A stretch of DNA of 64,000 nucleotides from Ophioceras dolichostomum (taxonomy: Eukaryota > Ascomycota > Sordariomycetes > Magnaporthales > Ophioceraceae). Both the position numbers and the translations under genes were made by a program. This document shows positions 12,120 to 22,816 of this stretch, piece by piece. The notes below the pieces were generated by a model that was not told the DNA's origin, did no database searches, and saw only the letters and a program-made list of their open reading frames with translations. Location of the stretch: assembly GCA_003049485.1 (NCBI GenBank), contig PYST01000179.1:1-64000 (forward strand), in the 5' to 3' direction. Within the stretch, counting starts at the first letter, position 1; the number at the start of each line of letters is the position of its first letter.

Positions 12120-15100
12120 ATGGATCCTTTCAAAATGCCTTCCCCATTCGACGAGTCCTGCATCAAGTACCATACAGATGTAGGCGGCAACTCCTCGCCT
12201 CTGTCAGGCGACGTGATGGCTCCCCATTTCGCACAGGGTTACGCACAGGGGAATATCGACGCCCCAAAGCCTAAGAGGAGACGAATAGAGGGCACGGGAG
12301 GCCCCTCTGTGCCGCCTGGCACCCGTACCGCCGCCGCCACGACGTTTCCCTCTAAGCTCCTTAGCCTCGATGATCTGCCCACTCTTTGCTATCCTCCTCA
12401 AGCCACAGACTACAACGACGCTTCGTTCCTCGGCGGAGCGCCGTCGCAATATTACGGCTTTCCCAACATTCCATACCCATGGGATTCATCTGCTCGAGAT
12501 ACAGCCGTTGGAAGAAAACACCTACACTGGATCAATCGTGACCCATCGGTGTTCACCGGGGAGGCGCAAAGGCCCATCCAGCAACAGCTCACGTGGAGTG
12601 ATGAGTCTGAAGCTTCCGTCCCCTCGATTCGATACAGTGAGTCGTCGCAAAGGCCCATCCAGCAACAGCTCACGTGGAGGAATGAGCACAGCGAGTCGTC
12701 GATCGACTCGTCAATCAGCTCGGCGTGCGAGACTCTATCCCCTGTCAATACCGAGGTTCCTGCCTCAAACTTCGAGAGTCTCTCTGCAACGGCTTCTCGC
12801 TGGTCCAGGGGACCCAGTCCGCTTCGGAGCATCAGCTCGGCGCCCTCAGTCGATCCGGCCTCGACGAGCTACGCGGAGTGGGCGACTGCTCCACCTCTTG
12901 CGGCCGTTGCATCCACAATCGACAGCCATCCGTCTGCGGGGCGCGATTCCGAGCAGCCGGGCACGCTGTTGGAAGAGCGGCCAGAACAGCTACGGAGGGA
13001 TTCCTCCTCGTCCTCTGGACTCGCTGGGCCCGTCCCCGGACGCGTAGGCGGCTCCCACAACTGCAACTGGGCCTCCTGCATTGCACCAAGCTTCCAGACT
13101 CGAGAAGGACTCAACTGGCACGTTAAGGCAGACCATCTTCTGATCTGCCCAGTCCCTGGCTGCTGCGAAGATGACTTCCAGAGCAAGAGGATCCTGGACT
13201 CGCATATCCGAGTGGTTCACCCCGTAGATGACAGGTTCGACGCCTTCTACAGCCGGACCAAGAGCAACAGGAGTGTGACACCTAAGACCATCCTTCCATC
13301 ACTCCCAACCCCAGCTCCTACCATTGTAGAAAAAGCCCTCACTGTCATAGACCTGACAGAGGAAGAGGCGGAGGAGAACGTCTCCACACCGACAGCGCCG
13401 CCTGTCGACGCTCCGAAGGCCCCAAAGGACTCCCCCGAGGAGAAAGCATTGAAGATGATGTTATCAATTGCGACCTCTAAGAGGCGGTGCAGCGAACAGT
13501 TGAGAAGCGTGTTGGAGAAGCGAGCTGCGAAACAGCGCTCAGCTGGTAGGTTTCCCGCCCAAAGCCCTCTTCACCAACTTTCCAATTTCCCCATCACCCC
13601 AGAACGACACACTACCAAGAAAACCCTCTCGAGCTGGCGCCCCAATACTGACCACCGCTCAGGTACGCCCCGGTCCCTCGTAAACACGCCACGGTCCGCC
13701 GACAGCCCGCAGGACCACTACTACAACAGCATGTCGCGGCTCCTAGAGTATGCGACATTCCCGCTGATATGGGAACACAGCGTGCTTCCATTCCTCGTCG
13801 AGTTTATCCCAAAATGGTGCGGCCCCGGGCATGTCATCAGCGTCAGCCGTACCAAGGGGCACCAAAACGCACGGCGTATATGCATCATGACCCCCGACGA
13901 AGTCTCGCGTGCCCGTCGGCTCACCATCGCTGGACACGTTCGCGACCTCCTGCCAGTGGCATACCGATCACACGCGAGCTTCTTCTTCTCCGAAGGCGTG
14001 GTGCAACGCCTCGTGTGGGCACGCGGTTTGGGACCCTCTCACCTCGACGAAGTGTGCGCACCCCGAAACCCCTTCTGCTACCGCAGCCCATGCATGGGCG
14101 ACAGCATCGGCGCGGTAGCGGCGGCAGACAACGACGACGACGGCGAGGTCACCGCTACCCTTGGTCCCAGTCTCGTCGTCGGCGGTGCGAACTACTGGCT
14201 GTGCAACTTTCACCCATTCGAGACCGTCTACCACGCCCGGGACGCCGTGACAGTAGAGCATCCTGCGCCCATGGACCGACAGCGGTGCATTGACGAGGAC
14301 CACGACGCCCTCCTGCAACAAAGCGATGACGAGGACGGCGAGGAGGATGAGGAGGACAACAGCAAAGACAACAACAACAGCAAGGACAGTAGCCAGCGGC
14401 CACCCCTGGTCTTCAAGCTCGGCACCGTAACCGCCACATCCGGGATCGATCTCAAAACAGCTCGCCTATCTCATGAACCCTACTGGGAAGACAACTTCAA
14501 ATCCCCGCCATTCGTCACGACAGACTGGACGCTCGTCTCGTCCAACCGTCCGCGCCAGGCAAACATGCTCCGCAAACTGCCCTCCTCCCGCCCATCCGCC
14601 ACATCCGCCTCCTCCCCATCGCCTCACCAACAAGAAGTCCCCGTCACCACCACATCCCCCATAACCCCCAGTTCCACCGTCCTCGTAACGGGCCGAACAT
14701 CCGGCCACCAGCGCGGCCTCGTCTGTGAGTCGCCCGCCTACGTCGACGGCGCCGCCTCGGGCACAGGATACGCCACGCGAGAGTGGTACATCGAAGACCC
14801 TGCCTTGTATCTGGACGACGACTCCCCCTACGATGAAGACTCCTGGATCCGCGGCGGCGTCGGCGTCACGGGCGACAGCGGCGCGGCCGTCATCGACTCC
14901 GAGACCAACAGCCTCGTGGGCCAGCTCTGGGGACGGAACGCCTACTACGGCCCCGGACCGCGCCGAGCGTTCTTCACGCCCATCTCCGATATCTTCGACG
15001 ACATCCAGGAGAAGTGCGGGGAGAGCCGCAGGCCGACCCTGCCGATGTACAGGGACGAAGGGGAGAGGTGGGTCGTGTACCCGGAGTGCAGGCCATGCTT

Positions 15101-15710
15101 CGACCGAGCGAGCTACCTGGACAGCAGGCGGAGCTCGAGGGAGAGTTTGAGGAGCATGATCGGCGGCGCGGCGACGTCGTCGAGGGGAGGCGCTGACGGG
15201 CTGCCGCCTGCCACGGCGGGGGAGACGCCGCAGAGCCAGGATGTGACGGAGCTCTTGACACCGAAGGACTCGCATTTGGGAGCGGGATGGGTTCCGCCCG
15301 CGACTGTTCCTATGTCGCCCCTGGCGGCGCCGTCGCTGCATGGCTTCATGGCGATAGGCAGCAGCGCCACGGCGCCAGGCAGCGGCGAGGGAGCAGTTGT
15401 TCGCGGGCCGTCCCATGCTGCCGCCGAGCCGCTTCGCACTTCGGCTTTCCTGTCGGAAATGGTGGGTCCGTACGCCATACAGCTGGATGACAACGACCTC
15501 TATGACGACGGTTATGGGTACGGAACTGGTGGTGGTGGTGGCCTCAACAGCTCCGGCAAGACACCGGAGGGACCATGCTCTGCACCAACCTGCCATTCGA
15601 TGAATTCTGCACCAACCCCCTATTCGATGATGGTAGCCCCGGTTATGATGACGAGGAGCCTGAGCAATGGAGGGGACAGAGAGAACACCAAACGACGACG
15701 TCTGGTCTAA
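12120..15710 (+). CDS. C2H2 zinc-finger protein with a GDSG serine-protease-like C-terminal region
   Basis: Long fungal protein, about 1157-1196 aa, apparently nuclear. The start at 12120 (MDPFKMPSPF) is preferred. The same frame is open to an ATG at 12021. Order of parts: disordered Ser/Gln-rich N-terminus with a basic KPKRRR patch; two C2H2-like fingers, C-x4-C...H-x4-H, at about 13063-13135 and 13147-13221; and a VIDLTEEEAEE motif resembling a SUMO-interacting sequence. A conserved C-terminal region of about 480 residues begins near 13720 and includes LPFLVEFIPKWCGPGH, FCYRSPCMGDSIG, WLCNFHPF, GRTSGHQRG, GVGVTGDSGAAVID and FFTPISDIFDDI. GDSG fits the nucleophile loop of chymotrypsin-fold proteases, but a His/Asp pair is not proven. 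A likely in-frame 117-bp intron lies at 13546-13662. I recall the C-terminal region as a conserved Pezizomycotina family of unknown function. Confidence 0.85.
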   Translation: MDPFKMPSPFDESCIKYHTDVGGNSSPLSGDVMAPHFAQGYAQGNIDAPKPKRRRIEGTGGPSVPPGTRTAAATTFPSKLLSLDDLPTLCYPPQATDYNDASFLGGAPSQYYGFPNIPYPWDSSARDTAVGRKHLHWINRDPSVFTGEAQRPIQQQLTWSDESEASVPSIRYSESSQRPIQQQLTWRNEHSESSIDSSISSACETLSPVNTEVPASNFESLSATASRWSRGPSPLRSISSAPSVDPASTSYAEWATAPPLAAVASTIDSHPSAGRDSEQPGTLLEERPEQLRRDSSSSSGLAGPVPGRVGGSHNCNWASCIAPSFQTREGLNWHVKADHLLICPVPGCCEDDFQSKRILDSHIRVVHPVDDRFDAFYSRTKSNRSVTPKTILPSLPTPAPTIVEKALTVIDLTEEEAEENVSTPTAPPVDAPKAPKDSPEEKALKMMLSIATSKRRCSEQLRSVLEKRAAKQRSAGRFPAQSPLHQLSNFPITPERHTTKKTLSSWRPNTDHRSGTPRSLVNTPRSADSPQDHYYNSMSRLLEYATFPLIWEHSVLPFLVEFIPKWCGPGHVISVSRTKGHQNARRICIMTPDEVSRARRLTIAGHVRDLLPVAYRSHASFFFSEGVVQRLVWARGLGPSHLDEVCAPRNPFCYRSPCMGDSIGAVAAADNDDDGEVTATLGPSLVVGGANYWLCNFHPFETVYHARDAVTVEHPAPMDRQRCIDEDHDALLQQSDDEDGEEDEEDNSKDNNNSKDSSQRPPLVFKLGTVTATSGIDLKTARLSHEPYWEDNFKSPPFVTTDWTLVSSNRPRQANMLRKLPSSRPSATSASSPSPHQQEVPVTTTSPITPSSTVLVTGRTSGHQRGLVCESPAYVDGAASGTGYATREWYIEDPALYLDDDSPYDEDSWIRGGVGVTGDSGAAVIDSETNSLVGQLWGRNAYYGPGPRRAFFTPISDIFDDIQEKCGESRRPTLPMYRDEGERWVVYPECRPCFDRASYLDSRRSSRESLRSMIGGAATSSRGGADGLPPATAGETPQSQDVTELLTPKDSHLGAGWVPPATVPMSPLAAPSLHGFMAIGSSATAPGSGEGAVVRGPSHAAAEPLRTSAFLSEMVGPYAIQLDDNDLYDDGYGYGTGGGGGLNSSGKTPEGPCSAPTCHSMNSAPTPYSMMVAPVMMTRSLSNGGDRENTKRRRLV
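12565..12679 (+). repeat. 81-bp tandem duplication inside coding sequence (27-residue repeat)
   Basis: A 34-bp block is identical at 12565-12598 and 12646-12679, exactly 81 bp apart. It gives two copies of QRPIQQQLTW in the N-terminal disordered part of the zinc-finger protein. The frame is preserved. Confidence 0.95.
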
Positions 15711-15886
15711 ATCCTCTCTCCCGCACGATGCAATGTGGGACGATGCAAGAGGGGTTTGGTCGCTGGAATGCATCACTTGTTTATGGTCGAGGAGGGATGA
15801 CACATGAAAGTCACCCGGCTACCTGCAGACGACCCATATAGCCGACAGACGATGCACACTCTGGCGGGTTTCTATCTTTCTCCTTT

Positions 15887-18112
15887 CTATCCCGGGAAGC
15901 CCCCACGCGCCATCTTCCTCGCCCTCTGATCCCGGCGATTATGGTTTGCTCTCGACCCTTTATTCGCCTCCTTCCTTCGCCTCGCCTGCTCAGTCTCCCT
16001 CTCGCCCGTCGGGCCAGCCACATTGCCGGCTCCTCCTCTACCTCCACCTCCACCTCCACGCCCTCCTCTACCGCGGCCACGACCTCTATTAGCACCACCG
16101 CCACGAAACAAGGAAGCGCCCCCACTACCGTCTCCTTCCGAGTCCTCCTCATTCCCAGACGTGCCAGGATTAGCCCGCCACGCCGTCGGCGCCAGCTCGT
16201 TCTGCGCCCCCGTGAACATCGCGGCGCGGCTCTCCAGCCTGCGCTGCTTGTGCGGGTCGCGCGCTAGCATGAGCGCCCAGCCCTCGAGCGCCTCGTCCGT
16301 CATTCCCGTCTCGTCGCGGAGGCGCTGGCGGGGCAAGCCCTTCCGCGTCGCCGCGTCGCGGTCGAACACCCGCGGGTCGGCCTTCCACGCCTTGAAGAGT
16401 ATCTCGTCCTCTGCCGCCGAAAGACCGGTGGGGTCGCGGATCGCGTCGGCCTCGCCCGCCGCGGCGTCCACGGTGCCGCCCACGTCCTCGGCGTCGTAGG
16501 TGTCGTCGCGCTCGTCGTCGTCCGAGTCGAAGGCCGCAAGCGCCGAGAGGATCGCGGCCTTGTCGGGCGCGGCGGACCTGTCGCGGAGGATGTCGTCTGC
16601 GGTCCGGTCTGGGTTGTGCTTGCCGAAGTGGAGCTTGGACGCGTCCACGGCGAGTCTGTCTAGTTCGTCGTCGTCGAAGATGTTGCGGCGCGAGGGGAGA
16701 ATGTGTTGTTGTTGTTGTTGTTGTTGGGTCCGGCTTAGTTGTTTTTGAAGAATTGCTGGCGTTGGCGGCGGTGGAGGCGGGAGGTCTGCTTGACCGGTGT
16801 TTGATGGGCTGTAATTTTTGGACGATTTTATGAGGAATTAGTATGTACTTGCACACGCAAAGAACAAGCGACGGGTGCAGGAAGGACCAATAGTGGGAAA
16901 CTTAATGATGCGAATGATAACTGACAGTTCCTCGCTCCTGTCGACGTTCTGCAGGTGATCTGGTAGCGAGTCGTCCAGTAGGTGAGCGACGACCTGCTCT
17001 GGGTCCTCGCCGTATTCGTCCAGAAGCTTGGAGACAAAGGCGGAGCCCAGTTCCGGGAGAAGATCCTGGACCTGGGTGATTTGTGCCATGCGCCTGGCAT
17101 GCATCTCTTCTGAAGGCGTGCCGATGTCGAGGGCGACCCCTTTGCCCTTCTCAGCCCGCCGCCTGACCAGACGTTTTGGGGGCCTCATCCCGACTCCAGG
17201 CTTCTTGAAAGCCACAAGGTCCTCTAGTACGGCTTTCGTGCGGCTGATTGACGGGCCCTCTTGGCCGGCCGAGTCGAGTCGACGCTCGATCTGACTGAGT
17301 AGCGGGGTCGAAGTCACAAGTTCAGAAACAAGAGAGCTTGTGCTAGCATCTGCGGAGACCGACGCGGCAGCCTTGAGGGCGTAGAGCTGATCCGTAAGCA
17401 GTCCTACGTGCCCGCCATCTGCTAAGCCGAGGAGGCAAAGGTACGCAGTGGAGGCGACGACGTTGCGAAGGGACGGGCTGCCGGTGTCGTGGAAGCAGCC
17501 CACGAGTCCGTCGAGGAAGTCGCTGCCCGCCATCATCAGGGCCGCCGCCTGCGTGTCCCTAGCGAGGAGGAAATTGAGCCTGTCCAGAGTCGCCTCTAGC
17601 GACGCAGCCGCTGATGCGTCGTCCAAGTCGCGTATCAGTGACTTCTTGACAGCGGCGACGGATGTCTCCAGCACAGCGCGGTTGGGAGTCGGCAGAGAAG
17701 ACAGCAGCGATGTTGTGCGCTTCTTGCTGTGAACGCGGCACACGTCCGCAATGAAATCCCACTGGAGCAGCGAGCTCAACGCAGCGGATTGATGAGCAGT
17801 TACCGGGGACTGCAGCAGTCGGCTCGTGACGCCAAAGATGCCTCTAAGTAAAGGCTGTGCTCCGGTGGCGGGGCCCAGGACTGCTGGACCTGACTGGGCA
17901 GTTTCGCGCGAGACTGCGACTAAGAAGCCGTACAGGGACTCATCAGGCCGCGAGAGTCGGTTGAAGTCTGCGTCGGAGAGTGCGAGGTGTGCCTCGGTCA
18001 AGGAGGTCCACGCTGCCACTGCTGTAGCCCAGTCATCGGGATCGACTTGGGCTTGCAGCTCTGCGCTGGGAAATGGCGCAAACGGCGGTAGTAATGGGAT
18101 CGGAGGAGACAT
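15887..18112 (-). CDS. cue3: CUE-domain protein, CUE3/ASCC2 homologue
   Basis: Homologue of yeast Cue3 and human ASCC2, a ubiquitin-binding subunit of the RQT/ASC-1 complex that splits collided ribosomes in quality control. Two exons are read (complement 16926-18112 and 15887-16808), with an intron at 16809-16925; the model is 702 aa. The N-terminal helical region is followed by the CUE domain at about residues 340-390 (QVQDLLPELGSAFVSKLLDE...VVAHLLDDSLP). Next come a Pro-rich and poly-Gln linker from a CAA repeat (about 16711-16735) and the conserved block RRNIFDDDELDRLAVDASK with DSDDDERDDTYD. GMTDEALEGWALMLARDP and a Gly/Arg-rich (RGRGRGRGGRGG) basic tail complete it. The start MSPPIPLLPPFAPFP was chosen because the 22 codons before it look like leader sequence. 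Confidence 0.9.
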
Positions 18113-18706
18113 GGCTAGTCGTTGGTGTGATGGCTCAGTCGTTGTCGCCAGTTTGGCACGAAAAGGGGTACCTACCAAAGAGGCAAGCTATAGCATGGAA
18201 GACAGGGATGGCCGCCTGCTGCACAAGCTGCAAAAGAAGACGTAAGAACTAGAAGATTGAGAGCTCCTCTGGGCGGCATCCCGTTCCGAGATAAATAGTC
18301 CTCCTACGGGTCTGTCATCATTGAGATTCTAGAGCTTCAATGGATTGAATATGCCTATTCCCTGCCTCCCAAGAATTTGTCTTCGCCGTTTGACTCAGCA
18401 TTGTTAGGCTGGTTCGAAATGGTTCATCGTGAGCTCATCTAGGTGGGCAGGTCCAGACCCCACCATGTTGAGATGCAGCGCTAGTTCGCTTTTGGCCTAG
18501 TGCGACTCCAATCCCCGGAAGCCCTACGAGCTGGGCCCCACTAAAAAAGTTCGGCCACACAAAGTCACCAACTCGTCGAAATCAATCTGCTTCCATACAT
18601 ACCACCAAGCACGCACGTTGAAGCCATCAACAACCAAAGTCCCATCACTTTACCGTGACCAAACAGTCCGAGTCGTGGGATATTTTCCTTTCCAACAACC
18701 GTCAAA
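18113..18706. promoter_or_regulatory. Divergent promoter region between cue3 and rps20
   Basis: Gap of 594 bp between head-to-head starts. A TATA-like ATAAATA lies at about 18291-18297. The rps20 start has a good fungal context (A at -3, GTCAAAATG). Both genes serve the ribosome, but shared control is only an inference from position. Confidence 0.4.
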
Positions 18707-19313
18707 ATGTCGTACAACAAGCCCGAGAAGGACTTCGGCGAGGCGCCGGTCAGTGATTGATGCCCACCCCTACCTCTACCCTCTACCCCTCCTTCCTCCT
18801 CTCGCGAAAGGGGTAGAAGACGCCAGCCACTTCGCAGATATAGAGACACGAGAGAGAGGCAAAAAGAGAGACAAGAAAACAGACAGCTGACCCCCTCCGC
18901 AGAAGACGCACAAGATCCGCATCACCCTCACCTCGCGCAAGGTCGCCTCGCTCGAGAAGGTCTGCACCGAGCTGATCGAGCGTGCCAAGTCGAAGGACCT
19001 GCGCGTCAAGGGCCCCGTCCGCCTCCCGACCAAGACCCTCAAGGTCACCACCCGCAAGACCCCTTGCGGTGAGGGCTCCAAGACCTGGGACTGCTACGAG
19101 ATGCGGATCCACAAGCGTCTGATTGAGTGCGTTTTTTGCTTGATGCATAACTGTTTGTTGTTCGCCGGGGGAAATGACGAGAAAGAAAGAATCACACTGA
19201 CTGACTCTTTGCGCAACCCTCCAAACAGCCTCAACGCCCCCACCGAGATCGTCAAGCAGATCATCATCAACATCGAGGCCGGCGTCGAGGTTGAGGTCAC
19301 CATCGCTGCTTAG
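18707..19313 (+). CDS. rps20: 40S ribosomal protein S20 (uS10)
   Basis: Component of the small ribosomal subunit head (uS10 family). Three exons: 18707-18748, 18903-19126 and 19229-19313, encoding 116 aa, the usual eukaryotic length. The spliced protein starts MSYNKPEKDFGEAP and continues KTHKIRITLTSRKVASLEKV, VKGPVRLPTKTLKVTTRKTP and DCYEMRIHKRLIDL. It ends VEVTIAA, all highly conserved. A very short first exon (14 codons) followed by an intron is common for fungal ribosomal-protein genes. Both introns have canonical borders (GTCAGT...CCGCAG and GTGCGT...AACAG). Confidence 0.98.
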
Positions 19314-19942
19314 GGAGGCAAGGGATTCGGTGGTCCGGACAATTCGCAGAGCCAGAAGACGGAGATGTGGTTTTAAACAACGCGATCTTTCTTGCGCGGG
19401 AAGATGGCAAGATGCTGCGCTGCTCCTTCGCATGATGCGTAAGCGCTGCAAAGCGTGTTTCTGATTGCCTCACCTAGGAACCTTCTGGGACGGACGGACG
19501 GACGGACAACCTTTCCACATAAAGTGATAAGGAGTAAAGACAATACGACAACCAAAAACAACTGCGCAGTGTGCCATGCTGTGGCTGATGCTCTCTGACC
19601 TCTGTGATGTCTCCTACGAAACAGAGAGGTGTTTGTTTCTCTATCTAAAACCGGCCCAAGATCTATGGGTATGTGAATGTACAATTGGGAGTTCAACGAT
19701 GAAGTTCTGAGCAGTCCATGAATGCCTTCCATATCGTAGCGACCCTGCAATATCCGAAAGACTCCGGCCAACCCGAGAACATGCTCTCGTCCCTAAACGC
19801 CTTGCGGAATATGCAGCAGATGTTCGCCAAAGAATCTATGGAGACGTAAGTACCAACCACCAACAAAAATTGAAAATCATGAGCACACACATAGAAGAGA
19901 AGAAAACAACCCATCCATCATCACAGATCCGTTTTCACCGGT
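19314..19942. other. 3' flanks of convergent genes rps20 and nup42
   Basis: Contains the two 3' untranslated regions. A short GGAC tetranucleotide run sits near 19490-19507. No gene is seen. Confidence 0.5.
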
Positions 19943-22190
19943 TTAAAAATCCCAAGAGCACCACTCCCTAAGCGGCGGCGTCTCAGGAATCACGCCCCCC
20001 GCAAACCGCTTAGTACCAACAAAGACCTCGTACGCGGCCTTCGTCTCCCGATCGTCGTACAGCGACGGCGGGGACCCCTCGGTGTCCTTATAGTACGCGG
20101 GCGGGCCGTCCGGGTTCCAGATCCGCACGACGGAGCCGTCGAAGTTCCGCAGCACGGGGAACGGCTTCCCGGCGTTCTGGCCCTCGCGGGGCGTCTGGTA
20201 GGCCACGGATTTGCCCTTGAACGTCGCGAGCGTGCCGTCTGAGTGCTTGGCGAGGTAGGAGGACGCGGGCGGGTGCTGGCGCGTTGCTGTGGGGGCGTAG
20301 GGGCTGGTGCCGGAGGCTGGCGCCCCTGCCGTAGTGGTGGTTGTGGCGCCGCCGAAGGGGGTGGTTGCTGTTGTTGTTGCAGCGGGCTTCATCAGCGAGA
20401 AGGGATTGGCCGGGGCGGCCGCAGCTGTGGCTGTGGCTGCTGCGCCGAACGGGTTCGAGGCGGCGGCAGTCGCTGCAGGTGCAGAAGAGGACGGCGCGCC
20501 GAAGCCGGATGGTGCCGTAGGTGTCGTGAGGGACATCGACATGTCCATCGACGTGTCTGGCGCCGGGGCGCCGAAGGCGTTGGGATTAGGATTGGTAGAC
20601 GGCGCGCCGAATGCGCTTGTCGTTGTTGTTGCTCCGAACGCACTCGGCTTCGCGCCGAGGGCAGAGGGTTGGCCGAATCCGCTTGTACCGCCGCCACCCA
20701 GTGCCGATGGTTGTCCGAACGCGGTCGGGGGCCCTACTGCGGCGCCGAAGGGATTGGCGGGGGCAGCTTGTGCTGTACCACCACCCATCTGGCCGAAGGG
20801 GCTCGCGCCGGCGTTGTTGTTTGCCATGGCCGAGAAAGGGCTTGCGGTTGTGGCCGCGCCGCCGCCGCCAGCTCCAAACGGGTTTGGTTTAGCGCCGAGT
20901 GCGGAGGGCTGGCCGAACGCTGAGGTCCCGCCGCCCATAGGCGCTGCCGCCTGCCCGAACGCAGGAGTGCCGAAGGCGCTGGGACGCGCGCCCATCGTGG
21001 AAGGCTGGCCGAAGGCTGATGTGCCGGCGCCGAGGGCTGATGGTTGGCCGAAGGCGGAGGTGCCGCCTCCTCCTCCTCCAAGCGCAGAGGGCTGGCCGAA
21101 ACCAGATGTTGGCTGGGAGGGCTGCCCAAAGGAAGGCGTGCCGAAACCGCCGGGCTTGGGCTGGCCGAACGCAGTGGGCTGGCCGAATCCTCCGCCGCCG
21201 AATCCACCTCCTGTCGTTGTTGGTAGATTTGTGGGCTGGGCACCGAAAGCATTGGCTGTCCGCCCGACCGCGAAGGTGCTGCCGTTCGTGTTATTCTGGA
21301 GGGTGCTGTTCCGGTTCGGCGTCTTGTGCTGCGCGCCGAGGACGAACTGTATCGCGCTATCTATGTTGTGCACGGCGTTTTGGATCTGGTTGTTGGCGTC
21401 TTGCTTGAGGGCTTCGATCTGGTTGAGCTGTTTTGGATTTTTTTTCGTCCCCAGAGAGAGGAGGGAAAGGAGGATGTCAGCTCATGCTTAGATTGGTGCG
21501 AGGTGCATGCACTCCAGTTACTGGCTGGCTCATGGGGACAGACCAGGCAACTAGTGAAAGTTTAGGGAAGACAACATACCGCGCCTTGGGGGTTCCCTGT
21601 CAAGAGACCCTCCAAGTACACCAACCGGATCTCCTCGTAGCTCTGTTCACGGGGGAAGCCACCGAACAGCTGTTCTGGAGCGTCGCGGCCGGGGCCGTAT
21701 GAGGACAGGATCCATTCTGGCTTGTCGTCCGTGAGATCCTTCAGGAGTATGTCCTTGCTGAGAGCGAAAGGAAGTGCCGGTTCTGCTCCATTCATCGTGT
21801 ATCAGAACAAGGCCGAGTCGACTCGCGGGATGGATGTCCAGGAACCGAATGCAAGCCGCGCCGACTGCCAGAAGGCGCCCAGAAGGAACCACGCCTATCC
21901 ACCGGGACTCACCTTGACCGCGACCAAACCCACCACCAACGCCGCCGCCACCCCCGAAAGCTCCTCCACCACCGCCGCCGCCGCCGAAGGCAGAGAATCT
22001 GTTCGCGTTCGCATTTGGGTGCTCGAACTTGCAGCTATCTGTTGGTCCAAGTTACGAAAGGGTTAGCTCTAGTCCCAAACCCAGCCAGCCTAGCATCCAC
22101 GATTCCAGGGCGTGCAAGCAGGGGTGGCGCATACGTACTGCCGTTTTTGCAATATCCGCTCTGGAAGAATTTGCAGATCGGTCGCGACAT
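19943..22190 (-). CDS. nup42: FG-repeat nucleoporin, Nup42/AMO1 type
   Basis: Nucleoporin of the cytoplasmic face of the nuclear pore; yeast Nup42 binds Gle1 and aids mRNA export. Exons on the complement: 22139-22190, 21913-22038, 21580-21782 and 19943-21427; 621 aa. A CCCH zinc finger opens the protein (C6-x7-C14-x5-C20-x3-H24; CKFFQSGYCKNGNSCKFEH), split by intron 1 inside an AAT codon. Then come a Gly-rich stretch, a folded segment (SYGPGRDAPEQLFGG, REQSYEEIRLVYLE), a short helix LNQIEALKQDANNQIQNAV and a long FG/GLFG-like array of about 260 residues. The array unit FGQPSALG recurs. The conserved C-terminal block begins YLAKHSDGTLATFKGK and ends EWCSWDF. The long + strand frames here are antisense shadows. 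Confidence 0.92.
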
Positions 22191-22816
22191 GGCGTGTCTT
22201 CGAGCTGTTTACCACTGGCTGGCGGCCAGGGTACCTAAGGTAGGTTTACGGGCTACTAATTCGTTGCTTCCCTGGGTCAAGATATCGGATTGAGAGGGGT
22301 CGAGCGATAGACCGGGAATAGGTCGGTGGAAGCGCAACAGTCCTCGCAGCGCCGTCCGTTGGTTAATTGGTGTCGCGAGGAACAGGTAGCTATCAACGTG
22401 TAGGTATTCTCAAGGAAGGTCCGTTGGTCGGAGGTCGTAAGGTTTTGTTTTCGTCAATGCCTTTCGCGACCGGCCTCTTCCAAAAAGCTTAGCTGCAGGA
22501 ACCTGGCAGGCACGGACCACCCCCGCATTTCCAGCATGTCAGGGCCACTGGACCAGTGAAAATGTCTCCTATCCCGGCAGTTATCTGATGCTCACATCCA
22601 ACAAAACTTCCGATTCCTCAATGGTTCCTTTCACTCTTTTTCGGCAGCTATGTACAATTACCAAGAAGTCAGACACGCATTTACAACCATCACCGATAAA
22701 ACCCTCTGCTAGACTGACTATCGAACACAATCGCATTCGTCCATTCATTCAGTCTTCAGTCCGTCCCGTCCCATCCCGTCTTGTCAAGTCCCGCCACGGC
22801 CACGGTCACATCAATC
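22191..22816. other. Intergenic, promoter of nup42 and 3' flank of the GH5 gene
   Basis: Gap of 626 bp between two minus-strand genes. No gene seen. Confidence 0.4.

Noticed and set aside
14466..15803. 445-codon minus-strand frame
   Set aside because: Antisense to the conserved C-terminal region of the zinc-finger/GDSG protein; it is open only because of high GC at third positions.
16170..16856. 228-codon minus-strand frame overlapping cue3
   Set aside because: Same strand but the wrong frame; the conserved RRNIFDDDELDRLAVDASK text is in the neighbouring frame, and the intron at 16809-16925 joins to that one.
20307..21491. 394-codon plus-strand frame
   Set aside because: Antisense shadow of the FG-repeat region of the nucleoporin; its repetitive text mirrors the FG repeats.
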